From NCBI RefSeq assembly GCF_048771995.1, contig NC_133050.1, positions 7,426,501-7,490,500 on the forward strand: 64,000 bases of DNA, read 5' to 3'. Shown here piece by piece: positions 1 through 10,563 of this stretch (the first letter of the stretch is position 1; every line of letters starts with the position of its first letter). Below the pieces are notes generated by a model that saw only the letters and a program-made list of their open reading frames with translations, was not told the origin of the DNA and did not search any database. Position numbers and translations under genes: made by a program. Source of the DNA: Taeniopygia guttata. Taxonomy: Eukaryota; Chordata; Aves; Passeriformes; Estrildidae.

Positions 1-123
1 CCAAGCCTGCCCTGGCACAGCCGCGGCAGCGCGGGCACAGAGACCCCTCGGGAAATGCTCGGCAAAGGTTCCCTGGGCAAGGCGAGAGGAGCACGGGAGG
101 ACGCAGGGAAGGCTCGGACTCAC
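1..123 (-). other. Gene A: partial intron 1 of an off-window claw-type gene
   Basis: This is the start of intron 1 of a minus-strand gene whose coding exon lies left of the window. The donor reads GTGAGTCCGAGCC on the minus strand (118-123 is its complement). The sequence closely matches intron 1 of gene H on the other strand (from 18,504), including the run of Cys/Leu-rich-looking third-frame sequence after the donor. Gene A is therefore probably an H-like claw beta-protein; the coding part cannot be seen. Confidence 0.7.
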
Positions 124-480
124 CACAGCGATCAATGAGCAGAGTCAAGTGGGGAGAGCTGGATGGAGCCCTGTGGAGCCCTCGGACCTTTTATACACCC
201 CGGAGTGCCTGGGGCACCATCCAGGGGGTGGGGGCAAACACGAATAATTAGGAATTCAAGCGGAGAAGTAAAATGACACAGCTAATGATGGGGGGTAGTT
301 CTTTGTCATCCCGTTTTTGCAGATATTGGTGTTAAAACGTGTCCAGACCGATGAGAGGAGCGGTCATGGCTCATCATTACATGACAGCCAGGGTGCTACT
401 GGAGCTCAGCTCACAGACCCAATAAACCCTGCTCTGTCCCTAATCCCTCATCTTGCTGACAAAGAATCCCAAGCCTCATT
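124..480 (-). promoter_or_regulatory. Gene A promoter, exon 1 and upstream element
   Basis: TATAAAA lies on the minus strand at 189-195, about 30 bp before a short non-coding exon 1 that ends at 124. A TAATTA box sits near 245. The block shared by all claw-type promoters of the window lies at about 365-472: an ATCATTACrTGAC core, then CCAATAAACCCTGC, then a CCCTAATCCCT stretch. The gene it drives is cut by the window edge. Paired divergently with gene B, TATA boxes about 1.17 kb apart. Confidence 0.75.
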
Positions 481-1082
481 TGGGACATGGCTGTGCCCAG
501 CCCCGCCAGTCTGAGCACTGGCCCGGCCAAGCCCGTGAGCCAGCCGTGCCCAGCTGGGCCTGTCCTGGGCCAGGGCCAGGGCCAGCCTGGCTCTGGGGGG
601 CTCGGCCAACAGCCCCTGGGCAGCGCTCATGGGCAGACACGGGGCGGCAGGAGCCGCAGGGACCCGGCCCCACCGCTGCCCTTCGGCCCCTGCCGTGCTG
701 TCCCCTCTGTCACAGCTCTCCCGGACTCTGTCCCGCCGCTCTCATCCTTCCCTGGGGGTCTGGGGGCTGCCCACCATGGGCTCTGCCCCCTCTGCTCTTT
801 GTGGGACCATCAGGGGAAACTGGGACGTGGAAACCCCAATGTCCTGCAGAACCTCAGAGTGGCAATTCACAGACGTGTCCGGGGACCTCAAAACCTCACA
901 ATGAACATTTTTGCTGGCACTGGCTGTGGGTGGGATTAGGGAGTCACCCCAAGAGTGGCTTCTCCTTTTCCCAAGCTGCCGCTGCCTCTGTTTACCAGCC
1001 CGTAAAAGGGATGTAATGACAGGGGTGAGGGCTGGGGCAGTGCTTCCAAGCTGCTGCAAGATGCCGGGAATTGTTCTCTGTA

Positions 1083-1424
1083 AGCAAAGTGAGGGATTAG
1101 GGACAGAAGCAGGGTTTATTGGGGCTGTGGGCTGAGCTCCAGCAGCACCGTGCCTGTCACGTAATGATGGGCCACGGCCGTCCCTGCAAGCGCTTCTCTC
1201 TTGTCCACTCATGTTCACACCAATGTCCACAATGGGGGGATGACAGAATTTGTCCGCGTCCCCTCAATTTATGAAGTTTCTCAGCGTGAATTGGTAATTA
1301 CTGGAGGGGGGGTCTGCCCGCACCCCCTTTCCTGAAGCCCCAGGCTCTCTGGGGTGTATAAAAGGCCTGAGCTCCTTGCACAGCTCCATCCACACTCCTG
1401 CACTTGACTCCTCTCATCACCCAG
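1083..1424 (+). promoter_or_regulatory. Gene B promoter and non-coding exon 1
   Basis: The shared upstream element (1,083-1,175, in the orientation AGGGATTAGGGACAG...GGGTTTATTGG...TCACGTAATGATGG) is followed by a TAATTAC box near 1,291 and TATAAAA at 1,357-1,363. Exon 1 would start near 1,386 and ends at 1,424, with donor GTAAGT at 1,425. No ATG in good context occurs in exon 1, so it is 5' UTR. Confidence 0.8.
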
Positions 1425-1533
1425 GTAAGTGCAGCTCTCCGAAGGCTCTTGGGGCTCTCTCTCAGCACAACTCCTCCCTCACACCTTTGCCTCTTTCCCG
1501 GGTGTTTTCCAGAAGCCTTTACCAGTCTCCAGG

Positions 1534-1869
1534 ATGTCCTGCGGTATCCCCAGCTGCGGCGTGGCCACCCCGGCCCCTCTGGCTGGCGCCACCAACGAGC
1601 CCTGCGTGCGGCAGTGCCCCGACTCCACGGTGGTCATCCAGCCCCCGGCCTCGGTGGTCACCTTCCCCGGGCCCATCCTCAGCTCCTTCCCGCAGCAGAG
1701 CCTCGTGGGCTCGGCCGGAGCTCCCTACGTCGGAGGCGGCTTCGGCGGCTCCTTCGGACGCCGTGGGGGCTCCGGCGGCTCCGGGGGCTTTGGGGGATTG
1801 GGAGGTTTTGGAGGATTCGGAGGTTTTGGGGGCAGCTGCGGCGGCTCCAGAGGCTGCGGGCCCTGCTAG
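1534..1869 (+). CDS. Gene B: claw-type corneous beta-protein, 111 aa
   Basis: Structural protein of claw/scale-type corneocytes that would assemble through its beta-sheet core into the 3.4-nm filament-matrix. Cys-rich N-terminus ([10 protein letters not shown]), [11 protein letters not shown] at 21-31, core strands at about 31-60 ([29 protein letters not shown]), then a Gly/Phe/Ser tail of GGF/GGFGGL repeats (68-104) ending RGCGPC. The chosen ATG directly follows the acceptor (TTTTCCAG at 1,512; exon 2 starts 1,513) and has A at -3. The intron is only 88 bp. AATAAA at 2,141-2,146 is followed by the usual GCATTGC. Tail lacks Tyr and Trp, unlike C-F. Position 18-21 reads GATNEP in place of the DSCNEP of the other claw genes, so one conserved Cys is missing. 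Near-identical to inverted copy G. Confidence 0.95.
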   Translation: MSCGIPSCGVATPAPLAGATNEPCVRQCPDSTVVIQPPASVVTFPGPILSSFPQQSLVGSAGAPYVGGGFGGSFGRRGGSGGSGGFGGLGGFGGFGGFGGSCGGSRGCGPC

Positions 1870-2865
1870 GCCCCAGCCCGAGCCCTGCCCCAGAGCCGGG
1901 AGAGCTCCAGGAGCGCCCCCGGCCCATCCCCGCTCGCCAAGGCCCGGCTGAAGGACAGACCGACAGACGTGCCCCGGCCGCGCCCCGCCGCCTTCCTGCC
2001 GCGCTCGGAGCCCCGCAGCGATCGCTGCCCGCTCCCGGCACGGCCCCAGCTCGGCTCCTGCTCTGCCCGCGGCCGGGCCCCGCGGGGAGCCCCCGGCCCG
2101 GGCCCCGCTCCGCCGCGGAACCCCCCTGTCCCCGCACGGCAATAAAAGCTGGCTCGCATTGCAAGGCTCACAGGTCTCGGCTGCTCTTTGCTCGGCACCC
2201 CCTGCCCGGCCCGGGCCGCTGTCCAGCAGGCTCCGGCCGGCCCCGCTCGGACACGGCGCAGGAGAAGCCCCGGCCCTGCCCGGGCTCGTCCCGCAGTCCT
2301 GGGGCAGCCCGGCCCCGCAGCAGAGTCCCCCCGAGCCGGAGCCTGCCCAGCCCCTGCGCCGGGGCCTCTCCGTGTCCCAGCCCGGCTCCTGCCCGCCCCG
2401 GGCTCCTCTCGGCAGCCCCACAGCAGCCCCGGGCCCCACCGCCAGCCCCCTGCCCGTGGGACACCGCCCGAGGCCCGTGGAGCCCCGGGGCCCTGGGCAC
2501 TGCCCGGGGGCCGAGCGGAGCCCCCCGAGGGAGCCGAACCCGCTCGGGGCTCTCGGGAGGCCCCGGCTCGGCTGGGAGAGCGAGAACAGCCCCGGCCCCG
2601 CTCCCGCTGCCCCCTCATCCCCTCCCACATCCCTGCCCCGCCGCCGCCTCCCGCTCCCGCTCCTGCCGCCCGTTCCCCCGCGGCTCCTCGCAGCGCTGCC
2701 GGCCCCGCCGCGCCCCCGCTGCGGCTGCGGGAGCCCCTCCGGGCACCCCCGGCCTCCCCACCCCTCGCCAGGGACACGGCTCTGCCCAGAGCAGCAGCAC
2801 AGCTTCCCACAGCCCCGGGCTCCGGGACACACCGGGGGGCCTTTGCTGCCCCTGCTCATGCTGAA
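1870..2865. other. GC-rich 3' UTR and downstream flank of gene B
   Basis: Very GC- and CpG-rich DNA follows the B stop. The first part to about 2,165 is B's 3' UTR. The rest (about 2,190-2,850) carries open frames on both strands with no protein similarity I recognise. The part from about 2,355 on is repeated at 5,976-6,490 and 9,602-10,116, and inverted at about 15,650-16,150. It ends abruptly at the AT-rich stretch near 2,870. Confidence 0.7.
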
Positions 2866-2869
2866 TTAC

Positions 2870-3310
2870 AGCACCAACATTAAAATCTTATTTATTAGAT
2901 TGGTAATACTGGACCTGTCCGAACACTTGAGGTAAGATGGACAGAACATGAAATAATATAGTCTAAAATTGATCTATGTGTACTTAAAACAAATATGGAA
3001 GCCCAAACCCAGGGAGCTTTTGGTGTTTATTTGACCTGAGTAAGAAATGTTCAGACAGATCAACAGACAAAGGAAAGGACCTCGTGGAGGTGGAATTCCA
3101 AGCTCCTGCTCCATGAGCTCTGCGGGACTGAACCTTGGGGTCGTTCCATGGCGTGGAGAGGAGACGGGGCAAGATCTGCCCGTGTCTGTCTCCTCCCTTC
3201 CCAGCTGCCACCACCCCAAGGCGGACAGGCCAGAGCACCTGGGACATGCAGTGCTCATTCTGCATTTCCCTGCGCCTCCCCATGTGCCCGGGCAACCCCA
3301 GCCCAGGATG
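2870..3310. repeat. Spacer block of the claw duplication unit
   Basis: AT-rich start (AATCTTATTTATTAGA) passing into mixed sequence with TTTATTTGACCTGAG. No gene is recognised. It recurs at about 6,496-6,936 and 10,122-10,562, and inverted at 15,194-15,630. It is absent next to the related element at 49.7-50.1 kb, so its right edge is an element boundary. Confidence 0.55.
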
Positions 3311-3311
3311 G

Positions 3312-3640
3312 GAGAGGTTCTACAGCTACTGCTGTGAGCCAGAGAGAAGTTTGAGAAGAGGATCCATGTTCAATCCAAAGGAATTTCCAACAGAGGTCTT
3401 GGACAAAGAAACCGAGAAGGAAAGAGGGAGAAATAAGAGAAACCTGCAGCTGCCCGTTCCAATGAGAACTTTGTTTGTCTTTCCCAACCAATGAGTAAAT
3501 GTATAAGTTTTGTAAGAATGTATAGAAAGCATGCATGCTAGAATAAAACCAGCTTTGAAGCCTTCTGAAAATGGGTCGTGTTGCCCGGTGTTGTGATTGT
3601 CTCAACTCCGACAGCCCAGTTCCAGAGGTTGTGTCAGCTG
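3312..3640 (+). mobile_element. Probable solo LTR of an endogenous retrovirus, copy 1
   Basis: A block of about 330 bp has a TATA-like TGTATAGAAAGCATG and, about 20 bp further on, AATAAAACCAGC; this spacing fits a short R region. It recurs in each claw unit and once, independently, at 49.7 kb, where flanking sequence is unrelated. No internal retroviral region is seen. The family is unclear; another kind of dispersed element is possible. It is older than the tandem duplication, which carried it along. Confidence 0.4.
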
Positions 3641-4273
3641 TGCCGCTTTGGCTGAGCATTGGGAAGAGTTTCTGCCAGAGCCGCGTGGTCCTTTCCCATC
3701 GCCAGCGAGGGCTTTGGGGATGTCCCGCGGCTGCTGCTGCTGGGAGAGCACGGGGAGCTGGGGGGACGTGCTGCCCAGAGCCAGCGGGCTCTGACATGCC
3801 CAGCTGGGACACACGGAGCCAGCTGTGCCCGGGCTCCGGGGCACTGCCCAGGGCGATTGCAGAGCCCAGCAGGCAGCCGGGAGATCGAGGCCACGGGAAA
3901 AGGGAGGATGAAGGAAAAGCAGGAGTCAACATTGCGATGCAAGAGAGCTTTTATTGCAGGGGGAGGGCAGGAGGGGCTGGGCACGAGAGCAGGGCCGTGG
4001 CCACGGGCTTGCCGTGGGCTGGCCCTGGGCACAGCCGGGCGAGCAGGAGCAGCAGCCCCGGGCGAGTCTCTAGGAGCGGGGCAGCAGGAGCCCCGTGGGG
4101 ATGCTCAGCAAGGGCAGGGACGAGGCAGAGCTGGTTCCCAAGGTGGCACGAGGCTCCCGAGGTGCGGAGCCCGGCCGTGCCCAAGGGGTTTTGGTCTGCA
4201 GAGCGTCGGGTCGGGATGTGCCGGGGTTTCTCCTGGAGCTCTTCTGGGTGGGAGGCCGCACTGGGGCTGGCGC

Positions 4274-4735
4274 TTAGCAGGGCCAGCAGTTGCCATTGAG
4301 GTAGCGGTGGCCACTGCTCCAGCCGCCGTAGCCACAGCTGCCGTAGCCCCCATAGCCCCCATAGCCCCCATAGCCTCCACAGCCCCAACCCCCGTAGAGC
4401 CCACGGCCTCCATAGCCCCAGCCTCCGTAGCCACCACGGCCTCCAAAGCCCCAGCCTCCGTAACCTCCGTAGCCCCCGAGGGCCCCGTAGCTGGCACGGC
4501 TCCCAAAGGCGCCCCCGGAGCCGGCTCCCACGTAGGGAGCTCCGGCCGAGCCCACGAGGCTCTGCTGCGGGAAGGAGCTGAGGATGGGCCCGGGGAAGGT
4601 GACCACCGAGGCCGGGGGCTGGATGACCACCGTGGAGTCGGGGCACTGCCGCACGCAGGGCTCGTTGCAGCTGTCAGCCAGAGGGGCCGGGGTGGCCACC
4701 CCGCAGCTGGGGACACACAGGCTGGAGCAGGACAT
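4274..4735 (-). CDS. Gene C: claw-type corneous beta-protein, 153 aa
   Basis: Gly/Tyr/Trp-rich claw beta-protein. N-terminus [27 protein letters not shown] at 21-34; beta core at 31-64 with [15 protein letters not shown]. The tail holds three 11-residue repeats of the form xYGGWGxGGxG (91-123, Trp at 95, 106, 117), then GYG repeats and an unusual end [12 protein letters not shown]. Such tails are thought to make claw hard and Tyr-rich. Exon 2 starts at 4,756 after CTTGTCTTGCAG; intron 277 bp; donor GTAAGT at 5,033. Poly(A) signal AATAAA at 3,955-3,950. The protein is identical to D, E and F. A 412-codon antisense frame over this exon is only a GC-rich shadow. Confidence 0.95.
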   Translation of the reverse strand: MSCSSLCVPSCGVATPAPLADSCNEPCVRQCPDSTVVIQPPASVVTFPGPILSSFPQQSLVGSAGAPYVGAGSGGAFGSRASYGALGGYGGYGGWGFGGRGGYGGWGYGGRGLYGGWGCGGYGGYGGYGGYGSCGYGGWSSGHRYLNGNCWPC

Positions 4736-5033
4736 CCTTTGGCTCGGCTGGCAGAGCTGCAAGACAAGGCACAGCCACGGCTCACGTCCCTTGCTGCCCT
4801 CACCATCCCGGAGCCTTGCGTGCCCATGGCAATGGAGAAGACTTGGACATCCGAGGGAGCAAAGTCCTCAAGCTTCCAACAGCCCTCAGTGCCCTGATAC
4901 AGCCCCAGCCATCCCAGCTCTGCACGGGCAGAGCAAGAGGAGCACACAGCCAAAGGTTCCCCTAGAAAGCCCCAAAGTTTCCTAGAGAACCCCACGGATG
5001 GAGAAAGAAAGAGGAGCGAAGGCTTGGACTTAC

Positions 5034-5386
5034 CAAGTTGACAAGGCGAGTCAAGCAGTGGAAGGTGAATGGAGCTCTGTGGAACCTTTGGGCCTTTTAT
5101 ACACCTCCCAAAGGGCCTGGGGCATCAGGAAAGGGAGCGGTGGCAAAAAAAAAAAAAAAATCCAGGTAATTAGGAATTCCAGCTGACAAGCTTCATCAAA
5201 GAGATAATGACGAAATACAATTATAGACATCAACATGGGAAGATTGGTGTGGACACGTGCCCTGGACTGATGGGAGGAACAGCCATGGCCCATCATTACG
5301 TGACAGCCAGGGTGCTGCTGGAGCTCAGCTCACAGCCCCAATAAACCCTGCTCTGTCCCTAATCCCTGACCTTGCTGACAAAGGAT
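5034..5386 (-). promoter_or_regulatory. Gene C promoter and exon 1
   Basis: TATAAAA on the minus strand at 5,095-5,101; non-coding exon 1 from about 5,072 to 5,034. Upstream lie a 16-bp A run (5,145-5,160), a TAATTAGGAATTCC box at about 5,166-5,179 and the shared claw element (5,284-5,386) with ATCATTACGTGAC and CCAATAAACCCTGC. Confidence 0.8.
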
Positions 5387-6490
5387 CCCGAACATCCTTT
5401 GGGACACAGCAGTGCCCAGCCCCACCAGCCTGAGCCCCGGCCCGGCCGTGCCCGTGAGCCAGCCGTGCCCAGCTGGGCCTGTCCTGGGCCAGGGCCAGGG
5501 CCCGCCTGGCTCTGGGGGACTCGGCCAACAGCCCCTGGGCAGCGCTCGGGGCCAGCTGGGCAGTGCAGCCCGGCCAGGAGGGCTCGGCCAGGACCCGCCG
5601 GGCAGACACGGGGCGGCAGGAGCCCCAGGGACCCGGCCCCGCTGCTGCCCTTTGGCCCCTGCCGTGCTGTCCCCTCTGTCACGGCTCTCCCGGGCTCTGT
5701 CCCGCCGCTCTCCCCCTTCCCTGGGGGTCTGGGGGCTGCCCACCATGGGCTCTGCCCCCTCTGCTCTTTGTGGGACCATCAGGGGGAACTGGGACATGGA
5801 AACCCCAATGTCCTGCAGAACCTCAGAACTGCAATTCACAGACGTGTCCGGGGACCCCAAAACCTTGCCATGAACATTTCTGCTGGCAGTAGCAGTCTTT
5901 GGGATTTGGGACATGGGATGTCTCTGGATGTTCCTGGAACCTTTGGATGTCCCTGGAAGTTGGGAAATCCCCCAGCGCCCGCGCCGGGGCCTCTCCGTGT
6001 CCCTGCCCGGCTCCTGCCCGCCCCGGGCTCCTCTCGGCAGCCCCACAGCAGCCCCGGGCCCCACCGCCAGCCCCCTGCCCGTGGGACACCGCCCGAGGCC
6101 CGTGGAGCCCCGGGGCCCTGGGCACTGCCCGGGGGCCGAGCGGAGCCCCCCGAGGGAGCCGAACCCGCTCGGGGCTCTCGGGAGGCCCCGGCTCGGCTGG
6201 GAGAGCGAGAACAGCCCCGGCCCCGCTCCCGCTGCCCCCTCATCCCCTCCCACATCCCTGCCCCGCCGCCGCCTCCCGCTCCCGCTCCTGCCGCCCGTTC
6301 CCCCGCGGCTCCTCGCAGCGCTGCCGGCCCCGCCGCGCCCCCGCTGCGGCTGCGGGAGCCCCTCCGGGCACCCCCGGCCTCCCCACCCCTCGCCAGGGAC
6401 ACGGCTCTGCCCAGAGCAGCAGCACAGCTTCCCACAGCCCCGGGCTCCGGGACACACCGGGGGGCCTTTGCTGCCCCTGCTCATGCTGAA
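5387..6490. repeat. Truncated divergent spacer joined to GC-rich flank
   Basis: 5,387-5,893 matches half of the A/B divergent spacer. It is followed by about 83 bp of unrelated filler, and from 5,976 by the GC-rich sequence that lies downstream of gene B (2,355 on). The plus-strand B-type gene expected here is absent. No coding exon is present. Confidence 0.7.
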
Positions 6491-6937
6491 TTACAGCACC
6501 AACATTAAAATCTTATTTATTAGACTTGTAATATTGGATGTGTCTGAACTCTCGTCCTAAGATAGACAGAACATGAAATAATATTGTCTAAAATTGATCA
6601 ATGTGAACTTAAAACAAATATGGAAGCCCAGACCCAGGAACCGTTTGGTGTTTATTTGACCTGAGGAAGAAATGTTCAGACAGATCAACAGACAAAGGAA
6701 AGGACCTCGTGGAGGTGGAACTCCCAAGCTCCTGCTCCATGAGCTCTGCAGGACTGAACCCTGGGGTCGTTCCATGGCGTGGAGAGGAGACGGGGCAAGA
6801 TCTGCTCGGGTCTGTCTCTTCCCTTCCCCGCTGCCACCACCCCAAGGCGGACAGGCCAGAGCACCTGGGACATGCAGCGCTCATCCTGCATTTCCCTGCG
6901 CCTCCCCATGTGCCCGGGCAACCCCAGCCCAGTGTGG

Positions 6938-7266
6938 GAGAGGTTCTACAGCTACTGCTGTGAGCCAGAGAGAAGTTTGAGAAGAGGATCCATGTTCACC
7001 CCAAAGGAATTTCCCATAGAGGTCTTTGACAAAGAAACCAAGAAGGAAAGAAGGAGAAATAAGAGAAACCTTCAGCTGCCTGTTCCAATGAGATCTTTGT
7101 TCGTCTTTCCTGACTAATGAGTAAATGTATGGGTTTTGTAAGAATGTATAAAAAGCATGGATGCTAGAATAAAACCAGCTTGGAAGCCTTCTGAAAATGG
7201 AGTGTGTTGCCCGGTGTTCTGAACGTCTCAACTCCGACAGCCCAGTCCCAGAGGTTGTGTCAGCTG
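6938..7266 (+). mobile_element. Probable solo LTR, copy 2
   Basis: Copy of the 3,312-3,640 element at exactly +3,626 bp, with TGTATAAAAAGCATGG and AATAAAACCAGC. It was carried by the tandem duplication and did not insert separately. Confidence 0.4.
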
Positions 7267-7899
7267 TGCCGCTTGGGCTGAGCATTGGGAAGAGGTTCTG
7301 CCAGAGCCGCGTGGTCCTTTCCCATCGCCAGCGAGGGCTTTGGGGATGTCCCGCGGCTGCTGCTGCTGGGAGAGCACGGGGAGCTGGGGGGACGTGCTGC
7401 CCAGAGCCAGCGGGCTCTGACATGCCCAGCTGGGACACACGGAGCCAGCTGTGCCCGGGCTCCGGGGCACTGCCCAGGGCGATTGCAGAGCCCAGCAGGC
7501 AGCCGGGAGATCGGGGCCGCAGCAAAAGGGAGTATGAAGGAAAAGCAGGAGTCAACATTGCAATGCAAGAGAGCTTTTATTGCAGGGGGAGGGCAGGAGG
7601 GGCTGGGCACGAGAGCAGGGCCGTGGCCACGGGCTTGCCGTGGGCTGGCCCTGGGCACAGCCGGGCGAGCAGGAGCACCAGCCCCGGGTGAGTCTCTAGG
7701 AGCGGGGCAGCAGGAGCCCCGTGGGGATGCTCAGCAAGGGCAGGGACGAGGCAGAGCTGGTTCCCAAGGTGGCACGAGGCTCCCGAGGTGCGGAGCCCGG
7801 CCGTGCCCAAGGGGTTTTGGTCCGCAGAGCGTTGGGTCGGGATGTGCCGGGGTTTCTCCTGGAGCTCTTCTGGGTGAGAGGCCGCACTGGGGCTGGTGC

Positions 7900-8361
7900 T
7901 TAGCAGGGCCAGCAGTTGCCATTGAGGTAGCGGTGGCCACTGCTCCAGCCGCCGTAGCCACAGCTGCCGTAGCCCCCATAGCCCCCATAGCCCCCATAGC
8001 CTCCACAGCCCCAACCCCCGTAGAGCCCACGGCCTCCATAGCCCCAGCCTCCGTAGCCACCACGACCTCCAAAGCCCCAGCCTCCGTAACCTCCGTAGCC
8101 CCCAAGGGCCCCGTAGCTGGCACGGCTCCCAAAGGCGCCCCCGGAGCCGGCTCCCACGTAGGGAGCTCCGGCCGAGCCCACGAGGCTCTGCTGCGGGAAG
8201 GAGCTGAGGATGGGCCCGGGGAAGGTGACCACCGAGGCCGGGGGCTGGATGACCACCGTGGAGTCGGGGCACTGCCGCACGCAGGGCTCGTTGCAGCTGT
8301 CAGCCAGAGGGGCCGGGGTGGCCACCCCGCAGCTGGGGACACACAGGCTGGAGCAGGACAT
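7900..8361 (-). CDS. Gene D: claw-type corneous beta-protein, 153 aa
   Basis: Second tandem copy of gene C, displaced by 3,626 bp, with the same 153-residue protein: Cys-rich head, beta core at 31-64, three GYGGWG-type 11-mers and the NCWPC end. Only scattered silent changes are visible in the coding exon (for example in the Gly codons around 8,067 and 8,104). Exon 2 begins at 8,382, the intron is 277 bp, and the poly(A) signal is at 7,581-7,576. The 5' flank, including the A16 run, also matches C. Either a very recent duplicate, a homogenised one, or an assembly duplication. Confidence 0.94.
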   Translation of the reverse strand: MSCSSLCVPSCGVATPAPLADSCNEPCVRQCPDSTVVIQPPASVVTFPGPILSSFPQQSLVGSAGAPYVGAGSGGAFGSRASYGALGGYGGYGGWGFGGRGGYGGWGYGGRGLYGGWGCGGYGGYGGYGGYGSCGYGGWSSGHRYLNGNCWPC

Positions 8362-8659
8362 CCTTTGGCTCGGCTGGCAGAGCTGCAAGACAAGGCACAG
8401 CCACGGCTCACGTCCCTTGCTGCCCTCACCATCCCGGAGCCTTGCGTGCCCATGGCAATGGAGAAGACTTGGACATCCGAGGGAGCAAAGTCCTCAAGCT
8501 TCCAACAGCCCTCAGTGCCCTGATACAGCCCCAGCCATCCCAGCTCTGCACGGGCAGAGCAAGAGGAGCACACAGCCAAAGGTTCCCCTAGAAAGCCCCA
8601 AAGTTTCCTAGAGAACCCCACGGATGGAGAAAGAAAGAGGAGCGAAGGCTTGGACTTAC

Positions 8660-9012
8660 CAAGTTGACAAGGCGAGTCAAGCAGTGGAAGGTGAATGGAG
8701 CTCTGTGGAACCTTTGGGCCTTTTATACACCTCCCAAAGGGCCTGGGGCATCAGGAAAGGGAGCGGTGGCAAAAAAAAAAAAAAAATCCAGGTAATTAGG
8801 AATTCCAGCTGACAAGCTTCATCAAAGAGATAATGACGAAATACAATTATAGACATCAACATGGGAAGATTGGTGTGGACACGTGCCCTGGACTGATGGG
8901 AGGAACAGCCATGGCCCATCATTACGTGACAGCCAGGGTGCTGCTGGAGCTCAGCTCACAGCCCCAATAAACCCTGCTCTGTCCCTAATCCCTGACCTTG
9001 CTGACAAAGGAT
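8660..9012 (-). promoter_or_regulatory. Gene D promoter and exon 1
   Basis: Copy of the gene C promoter: TATAAAA at 8,721-8,727 (minus), TAATTAGG box near 8,792, shared claw element at 8,910-9,012. Exon 1 ends at 8,660 with donor GTAAGT. Confidence 0.8.
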
Positions 9013-10116
9013 CCCGAACATCCTTTGGGACACAGCAGTGCCCAGCCCCACCAGCCTGAGCCCCGGCCCGGCCGTGCCCGTGAGCCAGCCGTGCCCAGCT
9101 GGGCCTGTCCTGGGCCAGGGCCAGGGCCCGCCTGGCTCTGGGGGACTCGGCCAACAGCCCCTGGGCAGCGCTCGGGGCCAGCTGGGCAGTGCAGCCCGGC
9201 CAGGAGGGCTCGGCCAGGACCCGCCGGGCAGACACGGGGCGGCAGGAGCCCCAGGGACCCGGCCCCGCTGCTGCCCTTTGGCCCCTGCCGTGCTGTCCCC
9301 TCTGTCACGGCTCTCCCGGGCTCTGTCCCGCCGCTCTCCCCCTTCCCTGGGGGTCTGGGGGCTGCCCACCATGGGCTCTGCCCCCTCTGCTCTTTGTGGG
9401 ACCATCAGGGGGAACTGGGACATGGAAACCCCAATGTCCTGCAGAACCTCAGAACTGCAATTCACAGACGTGTCCGGGGACCCCAAAACCTTGCCATGAA
9501 CATTTCTGCTGGCAGTAGCAGTCTTTGGGATTTGGGACATGGGATGTCTCTGGATGTTCCTGGAACCTTTGGATGTCCCTGGAAGTTGGGAAATCCCCCA
9601 GCGCCCGCGCCGGGGCCTCTCCGTGTCCCTGCCCGGCTCCTGCCCGCCCCGGGCTCCTCTCGGCAGCCCCACAGCAGCCCCGGGCCCCACCGCCAGCCCC
9701 CTGCCCGTGGGACACCGCCCGAGGCCCGTGGAGCCCCGGGGCCCTGGGCACTGCCCGGGGGCCGAGCGGAGCCCCCCGAGGGAGCCGAACCCGCTCGGGG
9801 CTCTCGGGAGGCCCCGGCTCGGCTGGGAGAGCGAGAACAGCCCCGGCCCCGCTCCCGCTGCCCCCTCATCCCCTCCCACATCCCTGCCCCGCCGCCGCCT
9901 CCCGCTCCCGCTCCTGCCGCCCGTTCCCCCGCGGCTCCTCGCAGCGCTGCCGGCCCCGCCGCGCCCCCGCTGCGGCTGCGGGAGCCCCTCCGGGCACCCC
10001 CGGCCTCCCCACCCCTCGCCAGGGACACGGCTCTGCCCAGAGCAGCAGCACAGCTTCCCACAGCCCCGGGCTCCGGGACACACCGGGGGGCCTTTGCTGC
10101 CCCTGCTCATGCTGAA
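9013..10116. repeat. Second truncated spacer and GC-rich flank
   Basis: Same arrangement as 5,387-6,490: half divergent spacer to about 9,519, filler to about 9,602, then the GC-rich B-type 3' flank. No gene. Confidence 0.7.
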
Positions 10117-10563
10117 TTACAGCACCAACATTAAAATCTTATTTATTAGACTTGTAATATTGGATGTGTCTGAACTCTCGTCCTAAGATAGACAGAACAT
10201 GAAATAATATTGTCTAAAATTGATCAATGTGAACTTAAAACAAATATGGAAGCCCAGACCCAGGAACCGTTTGGTGTTTATTTGACCTGAGGAAGAAATG
10301 TTCAGACAGATCAACAGACAAAGGAAAGGACCTCGTGGAGGTGGAACTCCCAAGCTCCTGCTCCATGAGCTCTGCGGGACTGAACCTTGGGGTCGTTCCA
10401 TGGCGTGGAGAGGAGACGGGGCAAGATCTGCTCGGGTCTGTCTCTTCCCTTCCCCGCTGCCACCACCCCAAGGCGGACAGGCCAGAGCACCTGGGACATG
10501 CAGTGCTCATTCTGCATTTCCCTGCGCCTCCCCATGTGCCCGGGCAACCCCAGCCCAGTGTGG

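Noticed and set aside
420-440. AATAAA in CCAATAAACCCTGC as a poly(A) signal of an unseen gene
   Set aside because: The word is inside the promoter element repeated at every claw gene, in fixed orientation to TATA, with no coding exon before it.
1404-2864. Very long open frames (up to 486 codons) over and behind gene B, and similar ones on both strands across every claw exon
   Set aside because: They follow from high GC and low stop-codon density. They run through intron, coding exon in the wrong frame, 3' UTR and flank, and recur in shadow frames of each duplicate.
3659-4897. 412-codon plus-strand frame antisense to gene C (and its copies at 7,285, 10,911, 13,607)
   Set aside because: It overlaps the true coding exon, promoter side and 3' UTR of C in antisense. 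It has no promoter, no core motif and Ala/Pro/Arg-rich composition.
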